Source: Chitinispirillum sp. | GTDB lineage: Bacteria; Fibrobacterota; Chitinivibrionia; Chitinivibrionales; Chitinispirillaceae | Direction of reading: 5' to 3' | Length of the DNA: 42,714 nucleotides | Assembly: GCA_007115975.1 (NCBI GenBank) | Contig: SKJJ01000022.1 | Span: 1-42,714, forward strand | Shown: in pieces, positions 17,525 through 27,500 of the stretch | Numbering within the stretch: position 1 is the first letter of the stretch | Layout: every line of letters begins with the position of its first letter | Made by a program: the position numbers and the translations under genes | Notes under the pieces: model-generated | Seen by the model: the letters and a program-made list of their open reading frames with translations, nothing else | Databases searched by the model: none | Told to the model about the DNA's origin: nothing

Positions 17525-19141
17525 CTATTCTGATTTTTTCCTCAGCACGGTATCTTTCCTCCAGTATCTGTTGTTAAGCTTTGAGTGGTCGGTTGTGTAG
17601 TGAAGTCCTCTGCTCTCTTTTCTCCTCAGAGCTGATGTTATTATGAGTCGTGAAATGGTAACGATGTTTCTGAGTTCAAGGAGCTGTGGGGTAATTCTGG
17701 TTTTTTTGTAGAAATTTTCTATCTCTTTCTCAAGAAGGTCTATCCGCCGTAGTGCTCGGTGAAGGCGCAGATCTGAGCGTACGATTCCTACATAGTCCCA
17801 CATTACAGATCGTATCTCATTAAAATTGTGTGAAAGAAGAATCCACTCTTCAAAATCATGGGTGCCGCTGTCGTCCCAGTCCGGTATCTGGCACGCCTTT
17901 GGGACGGTGTTTGTTGTAACCTTAATAGCCGCATCATGCACCGCTCTGTATGAAAACACCAGCGCTTCGAGCAGTGAATTGGATGCCAGGCGGTTGGCTC
18001 CGTGAACACCGGTGTATGCGGTTTCCCCACAGGCGTAAAGATTCGCAATGTCGGTATTCCCTGTGTGGTTTACCACAATCCCACCACATATATAGTGAGC
18101 AGCAGGAACAACGGGGATAAGCTCCTTGGTGATGTCTATACCATGTTTAAGGCATCTCTTAAAGATATTGGGGAACTGTTGTTTTGTCTCCTGCTCGGGC
18201 TTGTCTCTAATGTCGAGAAATACGCATGGCTCACCGCTGATTTTCATCTCGTTGTCTATAGCTCGTGCAACGATATCTCGTGGAGCCAGTGAGCCGGATT
18301 TGTGGTATTTGTCCATAAATGCATTACCGGATCTATCCCGAAGCACTGCCCCATATCCCCGTAATGCTTCGCTAATCAAAAAAGAGTCTGCGTCTGGATG
18401 ATACAGGGTTGTGGGGTGAAACTGAATAAACTCCATATTGGCCACTCTGGCTCCGGCCCTGTAGGCCATCGCGACGCCATCTCCGGTGGCAATTGCCGGA
18501 TTGGTGGTGTGAAGATAGACTCGTCCTGCCCCTCCTGTTGAGACACAGGTCGTTTTAGCACGTACCTTGAAAACAGATCTCTCTACACAGTCAAGAACAT
18601 AGGCGCCGTAACAGGTGCCCGGAAGAGACTCTTTTTTTAGATGATGATCGGTGATGAGTTCCACGGCAAAGTGATTTTCGTAAATAGCAACATTGTTAAG
18701 ACTGCGCACTCTTCTCAGTAGCGTGTCCTCAAGTTCCTTGCCGGTGAGATCCTTTGCATGCACTATTCTGTTCTCAGAGTGCCCGCCCTCCTTTCCCAGG
18801 TGAAAATCGTAGGGGTTGTCGGTGCTGCGGGATTTCGAAAAGGATACGCCCCACTGCAAAAGCTCCTTGAGGCGCGCCGGCCCCTCTTCAACAACAATCC
18901 TAACCGATTCAGGATTACACAATTCGCTTCCGGCAGTGATGGTATCTTCTATGTGTTTTTCGAAACTGTCATTTTCACTCAGAACACAGGCGATACCCCC
19001 CTGGGCATAGTTGGTGTTCGAATCGCTATCCTGTTTTTTAGTTATCATGATAACTGAACCAAACTCAGCTGCATGAATTGCATAGCAAAGCCCTGCGATG
19101 CCGCTTCCAATGACCAGAAAATCACAGTGGTTATCATTCAT
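17525..19141 (-). CDS. nadB: L-aspartate oxidase
   Basis: This 538-residue flavoprotein oxidises L-aspartate to iminoaspartate, the first step of de novo NAD synthesis. The FAD site is G-S-G-I-A-G-L near residue 12. The family motifs N-Y-A-Q-G-G-I-A, K-E-G-G-H-S with its arginine-containing continuation, and H-P-T-T-L-Y / G-V-H-G-A-N-R-L-A-S-N-S-L-L-E-A are all present. The length is almost the same as the E. coli enzyme. The C-terminal helical domain is intact. Confusion with succinate dehydrogenase subunit A is unlikely, because no SdhB/C genes are adjacent and the length is NadB-like. nadA and nadC are not in the window. The start ATG is at 19141, with only a weak ribosome site. Confidence 0.93.
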   Translation of the reverse strand: MNDNHCDFLVIGSGIAGLCYAIHAAEFGSVIMITKKQDSDSNTNYAQGGIACVLSENDSFEKHIEDTITAGSELCNPESVRIVVEEGPARLKELLQWGVSFSKSRSTDNPYDFHLGKEGGHSENRIVHAKDLTGKELEDTLLRRVRSLNNVAIYENHFAVELITDHHLKKESLPGTCYGAYVLDCVERSVFKVRAKTTCVSTGGAGRVYLHTTNPAIATGDGVAMAYRAGARVANMEFIQFHPTTLYHPDADSFLISEALRGYGAVLRDRSGNAFMDKYHKSGSLAPRDIVARAIDNEMKISGEPCVFLDIRDKPEQETKQQFPNIFKRCLKHGIDITKELIPVVPAAHYICGGIVVNHTGNTDIANLYACGETAYTGVHGANRLASNSLLEALVFSYRAVHDAAIKVTTNTVPKACQIPDWDDSGTHDFEEWILLSHNFNEIRSVMWDYVGIVRSDLRLHRALRRIDLLEKEIENFYKKTRITPQLLELRNIVTISRLIITSALRRKESRGLHYTTDHSKLNNRYWRKDTVLRKKSE

Positions 19142-19539
19142 CAGTGTATGCTATCCTTTTTTTAGGAATCACCATTTTCTTGGGGTATAAAAATAAATTG
19201 ATCTCTGGTTGATAAAACAATCCACTATTTAAGACCAAAGGCAGGGTATAAATATACATTTTTGCAGTAAATACACCATTCACTCTTGAAGTTTCCTTTT
19301 TTATCCTTATCATTTTGGGGATACTCTTCTCAGGCCAATCATAGTTTTTAGTGCATGATTATGCCGCTTACGCAACCAAACCTTTCTTGGTGTCCAAACA
19401 AGGGGCAATTATGTGTCTGGTTATCAGATGAGAAATAATTATATTCAGAATCACAGGTTTTTTTTAAGATCGATGTGAAAAACAGAAGAATTAGCTGTTT
19501 CGGGGTAAAGATAATGATAACCGTTAAGAGGTTTCAGGC
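19142..19539. other. AT-rich divergent intergenic region
   Basis: This 398-base gap separates nadB (minus) from the motor cluster (plus). It should contain promoters for both directions. It is AT-rich with several T runs, but I found no convincing -35/-10 pair, operator palindrome or gene. Confidence 0.4.
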
Positions 19540-19869
19540 GTGTTTTTAAAATGCATTTCTTGGCGTAACAACTCTACTCTGCTCGCTCTGCTAAGCAGCA
19601 TACTCCTGCTTGTATCTCTATGCGGTGCAGATTCTCCTCTGGATGAGCCTGTTCAGATAATTTTTGAGCAACAGGTGATTGAAGGGCAAATTAGACGGCC
19701 GCAACTGGTACTTATAAGTGTGGATCAGCGTCCGGAATTTCCTTCACTGAAGCTCTTTGCACATGGGGAGTCGGGGAGTGTGAGTCTGGGTGAGGATGTT
19801 TTCGGGGAACTACCGAACAGATCGCCCTTTATTTTTAGCAGAACCGACCTGCTGTATCCGTCTCCGTAA
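19540..19869 (+). CDS. small exported protein at the head of the motor cluster
   Basis: This 109-residue protein has a basic start, a hydrophobic stretch (about residues 13-29) and probable signal-peptidase cleavage after C-G-A near 30. The start is GTG with AAGAGG eight bases upstream (19526-19531). The mature part includes I-I-F-E-Q-Q-V-I-E-G-Q-I-R-R-P-Q-L-V-L-I. I recall similar E-G-x-I-x-x-P segments in small proteins next to TolQ/TolR genes of gliding-type clusters, but cannot verify this here. It lies 266 bases before the first TolQ gene in the same direction. A periplasmic accessory role is inferred. Confidence 0.6.
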   Translation: MFLKCISWRNNSTLLALLSSILLLVSLCGADSPLDEPVQIIFEQQVIEGQIRRPQLVLISVDQRPEFPSLKLFAHGESGSVSLGEDVFGELPNRSPFIFSRTDLLYPSP

Positions 19870-20135
19870 AGTGCAGGGGGGGGCAAGTTTAGCTCCTGTC
19901 ATAATCCCCAACCCCTGCGAATAGTTCCTGCTTTTTAATCGAAGAACACTGGGGAATAGTGGTACTGCTCCCGAAGGCGGAAGCGCTCAGTGTAACCGCA
20001 GCATCAAGGATTACTTTTTAGATCATAGTTTTCAAACTATACTATACAATGCAAATAATATATCTTTAATGAAATCATGTTTTGACATCTATAGCACCAC
20101 AGAAATGCAAGTGACAACTTTTTCGGAGGCTTACC

Positions 20136-20903
20136 ATGAGTTTTCTTGAGATGTTTTTCTTTTCATTCAATCGTTCGCAACCGGGCTGGATGTTCATGTG
20201 GGTGATTCTTACCACTGCAGTATTTGCCCTTGCAGTTGCGATTGAGCGGTTTATCGCTCTTTCATCAAAGAGTCTGTTCCGACCAGATCAGTTTATGAAA
20301 AATCTTACCGATTGTATAAAAAAAGATGATCTGCCTTCTGCTAACAATCTTATCAAAAAATATCAAAAGAGTGCTTTGGGGCTGGTCCTCAGACCGGTAG
20401 TTGATGAAGCTTCTAATGGGGCAGACAGGATCCGTAACTCTTCGGATGAGGCGGTGTTGCGTGTGATTCCCGCTCTTGAAAAACGTACCGCTTTTCTTGG
20501 AACCATTGGTAATGTTGCTACTCTTCTAGGATTGATGGGTACAATCTATGGGCTGATTATTTCCTTTGCCGCAGTGGGAAGACCCGGAATCGATCCGGCT
20601 GAAAAATCAGCACTTTTGGCGCAGGGTATTGCTGCTGCAATGAACACCACCTACATGGGGCTTCTTGTTGCAATTCCCTGTATTGCATTGTACACCTTTC
20701 TTAAAGGCAAAACACAGAAGATAATAGATCAGATAGACGAGTGTTCGCTCAGAGTTGTAAATATGCTTGTTGAGCGCTCCTTTAAAACGCACAAGTACCA
20801 TATCAATGTCTCTCAGCTCAAGGAGGGTGTTGGGGTACACGTGACTCATAATAACATCAAACTGTTTGCCGATAACAAACTGATAAAAGAGATCAGTATC
20901 TGA
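20136..20903 (+). CDS. MotA/TolQ/ExbB-family motor protein
   Basis: This 255-residue protein has the three-helix TolQ/ExbB fold: membrane segments about 17-38, 122-147 and 165-188, with a cytoplasmic domain between the first two. The conserved ion-path threonines are present as Thr136 in G-L-M-G-T-I and Thr171/172 in A-M-N-T-T. The start has CGGAGG nine bases upstream. A second TolQ-like gene follows after seven bases. With the TolR and TonB-like genes downstream it should form a proton- or sodium-driven motor like Tol-Pal, Exb-TonB or the Agl gliding motor. The presence of two Q proteins, G-L-M-G-T-I-Y-G-L motifs and the AgmX-like partner favour the Agl-type group, by inference. Confidence 0.88.
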   Translation: MSFLEMFFFSFNRSQPGWMFMWVILTTAVFALAVAIERFIALSSKSLFRPDQFMKNLTDCIKKDDLPSANNLIKKYQKSALGLVLRPVVDEASNGADRIRNSSDEAVLRVIPALEKRTAFLGTIGNVATLLGLMGTIYGLIISFAAVGRPGIDPAEKSALLAQGIAAAMNTTYMGLLVAIPCIALYTFLKGKTQKIIDQIDECSLRVVNMLVERSFKTHKYHINVSQLKEGVGVHVTHNNIKLFADNKLIKEISI

Positions 20904-20910
20904 GAATGCC

Positions 20911-22188
20911 ATGCACTTTCTGAATGAATTCCTGCAATCCTTTTCTCCTGCTCAAACCGGTCACCTCTTCATGTGGGTGCTTTCGGCTCTGGCTGTAGTG
21001 CTTCTGGTGCTTATCGTGGAACGGTATTGGGATATCACCTCAAAAGTATCCCTGAATGCACCTCTTTTTATACAGGATATTACTGCTCTTCTAAGGGAGG
21101 GGAACTTTGAGGAAGCCCAAAGAATCTGTCGGTTCGGGGGACAACGGCCTCTGCCAAAGATTCTTGGTGCTGCAATCGAGAAACTGGGGACTTTTCCCGA
21201 ACTGGTTGTAGCATCGATGGAGGAGGCCGCTCTGTCCGTTTTGCCCGGTTTGGAAAAGAGGCTCAACGCAGTAGCAGTGTGTGGTAATCTGGCAACACTT
21301 CTTGGGTTGATGGGCACAATTTACGGACTTATCCTCTCATTTGCTGCTGTTGCACAGGACGGGATCCCAGCTTCCGAGAAAGCATCCATGCTTGCAACCG
21401 GCATATCAACAGCTATGAATACCACGTTGCTTGGACTGGTCATAGCAATTCCATCGGTCTTGGCATATGCATTTCTCAGGGGCAGGGTGGATGAGGCTCA
21501 CCAGGAAATTGACCGGTACACCCTTTCACTTCTTAAAAACCTCAACATCCCCAATGTAACAAAAAGTTACAGCCTCTCTTCCCGTCGTATAAAAGAGGAG
21601 ATAGACACAGAGCCCAATATGGTTCCGTTCATGAATCTTATGGTGGTGTTAATACCGCTTCTACTCTCATCATCGGAATTTGTAAAACTGGGAATGATAG
21701 AGATCAAGTTGCCCGAATCCATTGCAGAGCAAGCTGGGGAGGCTCTTGGAGAGGGGAGCCAAAAGGACAAAACTCTTGACCTCACAATAGTTGTCACCGC
21801 TCAAGGTTTCAGGCTCAGACACAGCTTTGGCGACAGCGACAACGCGGGTGATTCAATTGCTCTTGTTGGGGGAGAATATGACTTTGATGCCCTGAATATC
21901 TCCTTACAGGAGATTAAACGCAAGGCCCTGCTTGAAATTCTTGGCCTTGTAAGTTCGGATATCCCACAGTCCGCTGCTCTTCATGAGCTTTACCGGGCAT
22001 ATATTTCACGCGATTTTTCATCCGTTAAACATCTGTCCGACCATGAAAATCTCAGCATTGCAGCGGAGGAGACGGTCAACTATCAGACGGTTATCTCTGT
22101 TATGGATGCTGCACGGGGAATTAATGTTCAGGGGATTGGCGTTACGATGTTTCCTAATGTCTCTATTGCAGGAGGAGTTGCTCAGTAA
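20911..22188 (+). CDS. TolQ/ExbB-TolR/ExbD fusion protein
   Basis: This 425-residue protein joins two normally separate motor parts. Residues 1-210 form a TolQ/ExbB domain (helices about 18-37, 122-147, 165-188) with Thr136 and Thr171/172 kept. Residues 232-425 look like TolR/ExbD: a single helix with V-P-F-M-N-L-M-V-V-L (about 238-253), then the L-P-E-S segment and a periplasmic domain ending in a Y-Q-T-V-I-S-V-M-D-A-A motif. The helix aligns with P-F-I-D-V-M-L-V-L-L of ExbD, but the ion-carrying Asp is Asn242. This half may therefore be structural, with proton transfer left to the separate TolR. The stop overlaps the next start by one base (TAATG). Confidence 0.85.
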   Translation: MHFLNEFLQSFSPAQTGHLFMWVLSALAVVLLVLIVERYWDITSKVSLNAPLFIQDITALLREGNFEEAQRICRFGGQRPLPKILGAAIEKLGTFPELVVASMEEAALSVLPGLEKRLNAVAVCGNLATLLGLMGTIYGLILSFAAVAQDGIPASEKASMLATGISTAMNTTLLGLVIAIPSVLAYAFLRGRVDEAHQEIDRYTLSLLKNLNIPNVTKSYSLSSRRIKEEIDTEPNMVPFMNLMVVLIPLLLSSSEFVKLGMIEIKLPESIAEQAGEALGEGSQKDKTLDLTIVVTAQGFRLRHSFGDSDNAGDSIALVGGEYDFDALNISLQEIKRKALLEILGLVSSDIPQSAALHELYRAYISRDFSSVKHLSDHENLSIAAEETVNYQTVISVMDAARGINVQGIGVTMFPNVSIAGGVAQ

Positions 22189-22691
22189 TGGCTATCGCGC
22201 GTGTAAAAAGAGCTGCGAGAAAGAAAAGAGGCGCTTCGGAATCAAAGCTCAATATTACCTCCATGATGGATATGTTTACCATTATCCTGGTCTTTCTTAT
22301 CAAAAATTACTCCAGCGGAGGGGCTATAGTGACCCCTGCTGACAACCTGACCCTTCCAAGTTCAATTGTTGAACAGTCTGCAAAAGAAGCGCTTAATGTG
22401 AAAATTGCCCGTAACACGGTTATGGTTGAAAATAATCTGGTCATTGACTCTGATCAATACCCGAAAATTGCAGATCAGCAGGAGTTTATGATTGAGCCTC
22501 TCTATGAAGAGCTCAGTGAGTTTGCCCGCAGGGCTCAGCAGTTGGCTCAGTCCACAGGGCAGGAATTTTCTGGTATGATTACGATTCAGGGTGATGCCGA
22601 AATTCCTTACAGTATTCTGACACGGATAATGTACACCTGTGGTCAGGCAGGGTATCCAAATATGAACCTTTTCGTTTACAGGCAGGACTGA
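22188..22691 (+). CDS. TolR/ExbD-family motor protein
   Basis: This 167-residue protein has a basic cytoplasmic start, one membrane helix (about 23-43) and a periplasmic domain. The helix contains N-I-T-S-M-M-D-M-F-T-I-I-L, with Asp28 at the position of the essential proton-binding Asp of ExbD/TolR. The remainder ends with a P-Y-S-I-L-T-R-I-M-Y-T-C segment typical of the family. It starts at the last base of the preceding fusion gene, indicating tight co-translation. In the complex it is probably the only TolR copy with a functional ion-binding residue. The TonB/AgmX-type gene follows after 13 bases. Confidence 0.85.
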   Translation: MAIARVKRAARKKRGASESKLNITSMMDMFTIILVFLIKNYSSGGAIVTPADNLTLPSSIVEQSAKEALNVKIARNTVMVENNLVIDSDQYPKIADQQEFMIEPLYEELSEFARRAQQLAQSTGQEFSGMITIQGDAEIPYSILTRIMYTCGQAGYPNMNLFVYRQD

Positions 22692-22704
22692 TGGCTGGGG
22701 TGCT

Positions 22705-23736
22705 ATGTCTCTGAGAGCTTCAGAAACAGCAAATATGAGAACTTCTGCATTTCCGTCACGGTTCAGACGGCGCCTGCTCAGTGGGTTTGATCGCAGGTTT
22801 ACCCTCATCCTGGCGGTCTGTGCTCTGCTGTTATATACAGCGGTGACTCTGTTGTCCTTACGTGAACCATCCCAGGTCTTAACCGAGCAGCAGATCATTC
22901 AGGTGCAACAGCGGTATGCACGCCTTGTGCTCAATCAGCCGGTGGAGCAAAAAACCGCGGATCCGCAGATCACCAAAACCGTCCAAGAGGTTGTTGATAC
23001 CAAGGGTGCGGCGACTCAGGATGAGCCGCGCCGGGAAGCGGCCTCGTTCGAACAGCTCGAGCACAGACGTGCTGCAACTCAGCAGGACCGTGCCGCTCAA
23101 AGGGAAGTTGTAGCACGGGAGGTGCAGTCCAAGGGGATATTTGCAGCTATCACTTCCAGAAGTTCTTCCGGTACTGCCCGTTCTGCAGCGGTTGATCTTA
23201 TCGGCTCTGCGGCGCTGAGGCCTATTGAGGGGGCCACTCCTGGTGTTACAGGGGTGTTTGGGCAAAGAGCCCCTTCATCATCTGAGGTACTGACCAGAAG
23301 AGAGAGCAGGTCTGAGGCGGCAGTGATTACACGGGATGAGCCGCAAAGGGCAGACATAGGGCAGTTACAGATCTCCGGCGAGGTAAAGGTCACTTCCACC
23401 CCGCTTTCCATGCCATCAGCTCAGGCCGATGTGGAAACTGAAAGAACCCAGGCTTCAATACAACGGGTTGTTAATACTGAAATCCGCCGGCTCAGAAGGG
23501 TGTACGAGGATTGGTTAAAGAGGGATCCGGAAATTTCAGGAACACTTACCATACAGTTTTCTATTTTGCCCTCCGGTGAAGTTACCGGGCTTTCGGTGCT
23601 CAGCTCCACAACGGGAAATGATGAATTTGACAACCATATTCTGCGATATGTAGTGCGGTGGAAATTTCCTCCTGTACCCGCAAGTGAAACGGTCGAAATA
23701 CAATATCCGTTTGTTTTTGAGGGTTTTCGTGGGTAG
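22705..23736 (+). CDS. TonB/AgmX-type energy transducer
   Basis: This 343-residue protein has a basic N-terminus, one membrane helix (about 32-51), a long Q/A/R/E-rich periplasmic stretch (about 55-250) and a C-terminal domain (about 255-343). The C-terminal domain has L-R-R-V-Y-E-D-W-L-K-R-D-P, S-G-T-L-T-I-Q-F and R-W-K-F-P-P-V-P followed by Y-P-F-V-F. That pattern is the TonB_C/AgmX_C type: it reaches through the periplasm and transmits motion of the TolQR complex to an outer-membrane partner. The start ATG has GGGGTG close in front. It ends the tightly packed part of the cluster; 134 bases follow before the FliL-like gene. Confidence 0.85.
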   Translation: MSLRASETANMRTSAFPSRFRRRLLSGFDRRFTLILAVCALLLYTAVTLLSLREPSQVLTEQQIIQVQQRYARLVLNQPVEQKTADPQITKTVQEVVDTKGAATQDEPRREAASFEQLEHRRAATQQDRAAQREVVAREVQSKGIFAAITSRSSSGTARSAAVDLIGSAALRPIEGATPGVTGVFGQRAPSSSEVLTRRESRSEAAVITRDEPQRADIGQLQISGEVKVTSTPLSMPSAQADVETERTQASIQRVVNTEIRRLRRVYEDWLKRDPEISGTLTIQFSILPSGEVTGLSVLSSTTGNDEFDNHILRYVVRWKFPPVPASETVEIQYPFVFEGFRG

Positions 23737-23767
23737 GGGTTGAACACGGTTTTTTTGCTCTTAAATG

Positions 23768-23795
23768 TTGAAAAAACTATTATTAATGGTATCCT
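23768..23795 (+). promoter_or_regulatory. possible sigma-70 promoter for the fliL-like/secA/tmk genes
   Basis: TTGAAA (23768-23773) and TATCCT (23790-23795) are separated by 16 bases, within an AT-rich gap. The position fits transcription of the following three genes. It is a pattern match only. Confidence 0.35.
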
Positions 23796-23870
23796 GAATT
23801 TGTTTTTTCACTAAAGGGGCTGTTTTAACGTACTTTTACACTAACTATTCCTGAAAACCGTGAATGAGTT

Positions 23871-24491
23871 GTGGACCCAAAACAATTTAAAAAAGAGACT
23901 GAACGGGAAATACAGCGAAGACGCAGGAATTCCTTCAGGCGATTTTTGCTTCTTTTTGTCTGTATTGTCGTTTTGAGTATAGTATTTTACAATAACAGGG
24001 ATATCTTTGGGTGGTCCTATTTAACCCAATCCTCCCCAAATGAGATGGAACAATCGATCCCACTTGGAGAGGTGCTTGAGTTATCGTTACCCCAGGAGAT
24101 GGCGCAGGACAGTGTGCGTGAACCTGTAGTTGAAGAGGTGGTTGTAGTCGACTCGATTGGCAGGTCTGCGACCACTGCGACCGATTCTGTTATCCCGGAT
24201 AAAAGCCGCTTTTCGCTATATCTTCCCGGTATACGATGCTCTCTTTTAGGCAGAGATGACCTGACGCTTCATCTTTCGGTGGAGTTGTTCTCTGAAAACC
24301 GCGATCTGTATGAGGAACTGCTCTTTAAAAGAGATCAATTGAGAGTTATGGTTACAAAAGTAATGAGTAGAACGGAATACGGTGATGTGCATGTTTCGTT
24401 ACTTAAACCCAAAGTCATCGGTGCCATTAATGCCGTTCTTGAAAACGGGGCACTCGATGATTTGCAATTTAGAACTTTTCGAATAGAATAG
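23871..24491 (+). CDS. FliL-like membrane protein
   Basis: This 206-residue protein begins at GTG. It has a very basic N-terminus (R-R-R-R near 16-19), one membrane helix (about 23-41), an acidic linker (about 45-110) and a C-terminal domain (about 112-206). The domain pattern is L-T-L-H-L-S-V-E-L, then a helix with R-D-Q-L-R-V-M-V-T-K-V-M-S-R, then A-I-N-A-V-L-x-x-G-x-L-x-x-L-x-F-x-x-F. This is very like FliL, the protein that surrounds flagellar stator units. No flagellar genes are present. Its position right after TolQ/TolR genes suggests a stator-associated role in the same motor. The resemblance is by eye and needs profile confirmation. It lies 12 bases before secA. Confidence 0.55.
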   Translation: MDPKQFKKETEREIQRRRRNSFRRFLLLFVCIVVLSIVFYNNRDIFGWSYLTQSSPNEMEQSIPLGEVLELSLPQEMAQDSVREPVVEEVVVVDSIGRSATTATDSVIPDKSRFSLYLPGIRCSLLGRDDLTLHLSVELFSENRDLYEELLFKRDQLRVMVTKVMSRTEYGDVHVSLLKPKVIGAINAVLENGALDDLQFRTFRIE

Positions 24492-24503
24492 AGGTACTGA
24501 GTT

Positions 24504-27500
24504 ATGGATTTACTGAGCGTTCTCGGTAAAGTATTTGGATCGAAGCAGGACAAGGACATGAAAAAGGTCCTCCCCGTACTTGAGATGGTTAATAGTTTCA
24601 GAGATCGTATCAGTGCTCTTAATGATGAGCAGCTTAAGGCGAAAACTGCTGAGTTTAAAAAACGTCTCGAACAGGGAGAAACTCTCGATGATATCCTGCC
24701 CGAAGCGTTTGCCGTTGTAAGGGAAGCCACTCATAGGGTCCTTGGTGAGGGGAAAACGGTGTACGACCCCTATCTCAAAAAAGAGATTCCGTTTATGGCT
24801 CATTTCGATGTGCAGGTTATCGGTGCTGCTGTTTTGCACCAGGGTAAGATCGCCGAGATGAAAACCGGAGAGGGAAAAACCCAGGTTGCTGCAATGGCTG
24901 CATATCTCAATGCTCTTAGCGGTAAGGGCGTCCATGTTATTACGGTCAACGATTATCTGGCCCGGCGTGACAGTCAGTGGATGGGAAAAATCTTCAATTT
25001 CCTTGACCTGACCGTTGGGTGCCTCGACATTACAGAGCCCCACAGCCCCGAGCGCAAGAGCGCCTATGACAGCGATATCGTTTTTGGTACAAACAACGAG
25101 TTCGGGTTTGACTATTTAAGAGATAACATGGCCACATCTCCAGAGCAATGCGTTCTGCGGGAACTCAATTTCGCCATTGTTGATGAGGTGGATAACATCC
25201 TTATCGATGAAGCAAGAACTCCTCTTATTATTTCGGGGCCGGTGACAAAATCCAACCAGGAGTATGATGAACTCAAGCCCCGGGTGGTAAAGCTGGTAAG
25301 CGCCCAGAATCAACTCGTTCAGCGTGTGATGGCTGAAGTTGAGGAGCTGCTCAAGCAAGAGGGAAAAGAGTATGAGATTGGCTATAAGTTACTTATTGTC
25401 AAAAGAGGCGGTCCAAAAAACAAACGGTATCTGAAAGTTACAAAGGAGCCCGGTGTTGCAAAATTCATGAAGACTGTTGAGACCGACTATCTTCGGGAAA
25501 AGAAACTTTATGAAATTGATGAGGAGCTGTTTTTCGTTCTTGATGAATCGGGGCACAGTGCTGAGCTTACCGAAAAGGGGCGAAACTTTATCGGTGGCGC
25601 AAACAACGACTTCTTTGTCGTTCCGGATCTCTCTGTTATGCTTGGCGAAATTGATAGCAACGAATCCATCGATGCCCCAGAGAAAGCAAAGAGGCGCGAA
25701 GAGGCCCATCGCACCTATGCAGAACACTCAGAGCGAATTCACAGTATAAGCCAACTGCTCAGAGCATATGCCCTTTTTGAAATAGATGTCAACTATGTGG
25801 TGCAGGATGGACAGATATTGATCGTGGATGAGTTCACCGGCCGTATTCTTCACGGGCGACGCTACAGCGAAGGCCTTCACCAGGCCCTTGAAGCCAAGGA
25901 GGGGGTAAAGGTCGCCGGTGAGAACCAGACACTTGCAACTATCACCTTTCAGAACTTTTTCAAGATGTACAATAAACTTGCCGGTATGACCGGTACTGCG
26001 GTAACCGAGGCTGGTGAGTTTCATGAAATCTACAAACTTGATGTGGTTACGGTGCCAACCAACCGTCCTTTACAGAGAAAAGATTATAACGATGAGATCT
26101 ATAAGACTTATCGTGAAAAATATAATGCCATTGTAAAAGATATTGAACAGATGAGCTCGCAGGGCAGACCCACTCTTGTGGGTACTACATCCATTGAAAA
26201 ATCGGAGCTTTTAAGCAAATTGCTCACCCGTTCGGGTATTAAACATGAGGTGCTTAATGCCAAACATCACGCCAAAGAGGCCTCTATTGTAGCGCAGGCC
26301 GGAAGATCGGGGGCGGTGACCATTGCAACAAACATGGCTGGACGCGGAACCGATATTGTACTTGGCGGTAATTTTGAACACCTTGCCAATACTGAGCTTT
26401 TTAAAGAGGGTATCGAGCCCGAAGAGCTTACACTCGAAGAAAAACGCCAGAAATTCAGTAAACTATTCCAGAGTATAAAAGAGGAGAGCAATAGGGTTCG
26501 TCAACAGGGTGGTTTACACATTATTGGAACTGAGAGGCATGAGAGTCGACGAATCGACAATCAGCTCCGCGGTCGTGCCGGAAGACAGGGAGACCCGGGG
26601 TCCACTAAATTCTTTCTCTCCCTCGATGACGACCTTATGAGAATATTTGGTTCTGAAAGAATCGCCGGGATCATGGACCGGCTTGGGTCGGATGACGGCG
26701 AGGTGATCTCTCATCCCCTTGTTTCAAAGGCTATCGGTAATGCCCAGAAACGGGTCGAAGGGAGAAACTTTGACATCAGAAAGCACCTCAAGGAGTACGA
26801 TGATGTGATGAATCTCCAGCGTTCCGAAATTTATGGTTTGCGTCAGAGAATTTTAAGGGGAGAGAATCTAAAGGACGATATTCTTGATCAGATCGCAGGC
26901 CACCTGGAAGAGGTTGTTTTCAGGCACACCACAGCAGGAAAACACCCTGAGGAGTGGGATCTTCCGGCGCTTTATGCCGATATCCAGACTGCTTTCGGTA
27001 TCGTTTACCAAATCACTGATGAACAGCTTGTAAACATGACTCAGGATGAGTTGTTCGATACTATTTGGGAGAAGGTACGGGAGAGGTACGAGGAGAAGGA
27101 ACAGCGTTTCGGGGAACCAATCATGCGTCAGTTTGAGCGCAGTGTGTTTCTGATGGTTATCGACTCGCTATGGAAGGATCACCTTTATGAGATGGATCAT
27201 CTGAAGGGTGGTGTTCAGTTCAGAGCGTTCGGGCAGAAAAATCCTCTCTTTGAATATCAAAGAGAGGGGCTTAAAATGTTCGAGGAGCTCAGGGGCGCCA
27301 TCTCTGCAGAAGTCTCCAACTATGCCTTCAGGCTCGAGCGGGTAGAACCCAAAAGAAGAGCCCAGCCGTTGAGTAATGCAAAAGAGATCCATGGCGAATT
27401 TGACCCGTTGGCATCGATTCAGTCTCCTCGGGGCGCTGCACCTCAGCGGCCTCGTCAAACCGTAACAAATCGTGGCCCATCAGGATCTGCGGTCACAACA

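Noticed and set aside
17480-17530. Terminator after nadB
   Set aside because: AGGGCCCT followed by T on the minus strand has no proper loop. The pairing is too weak to call.
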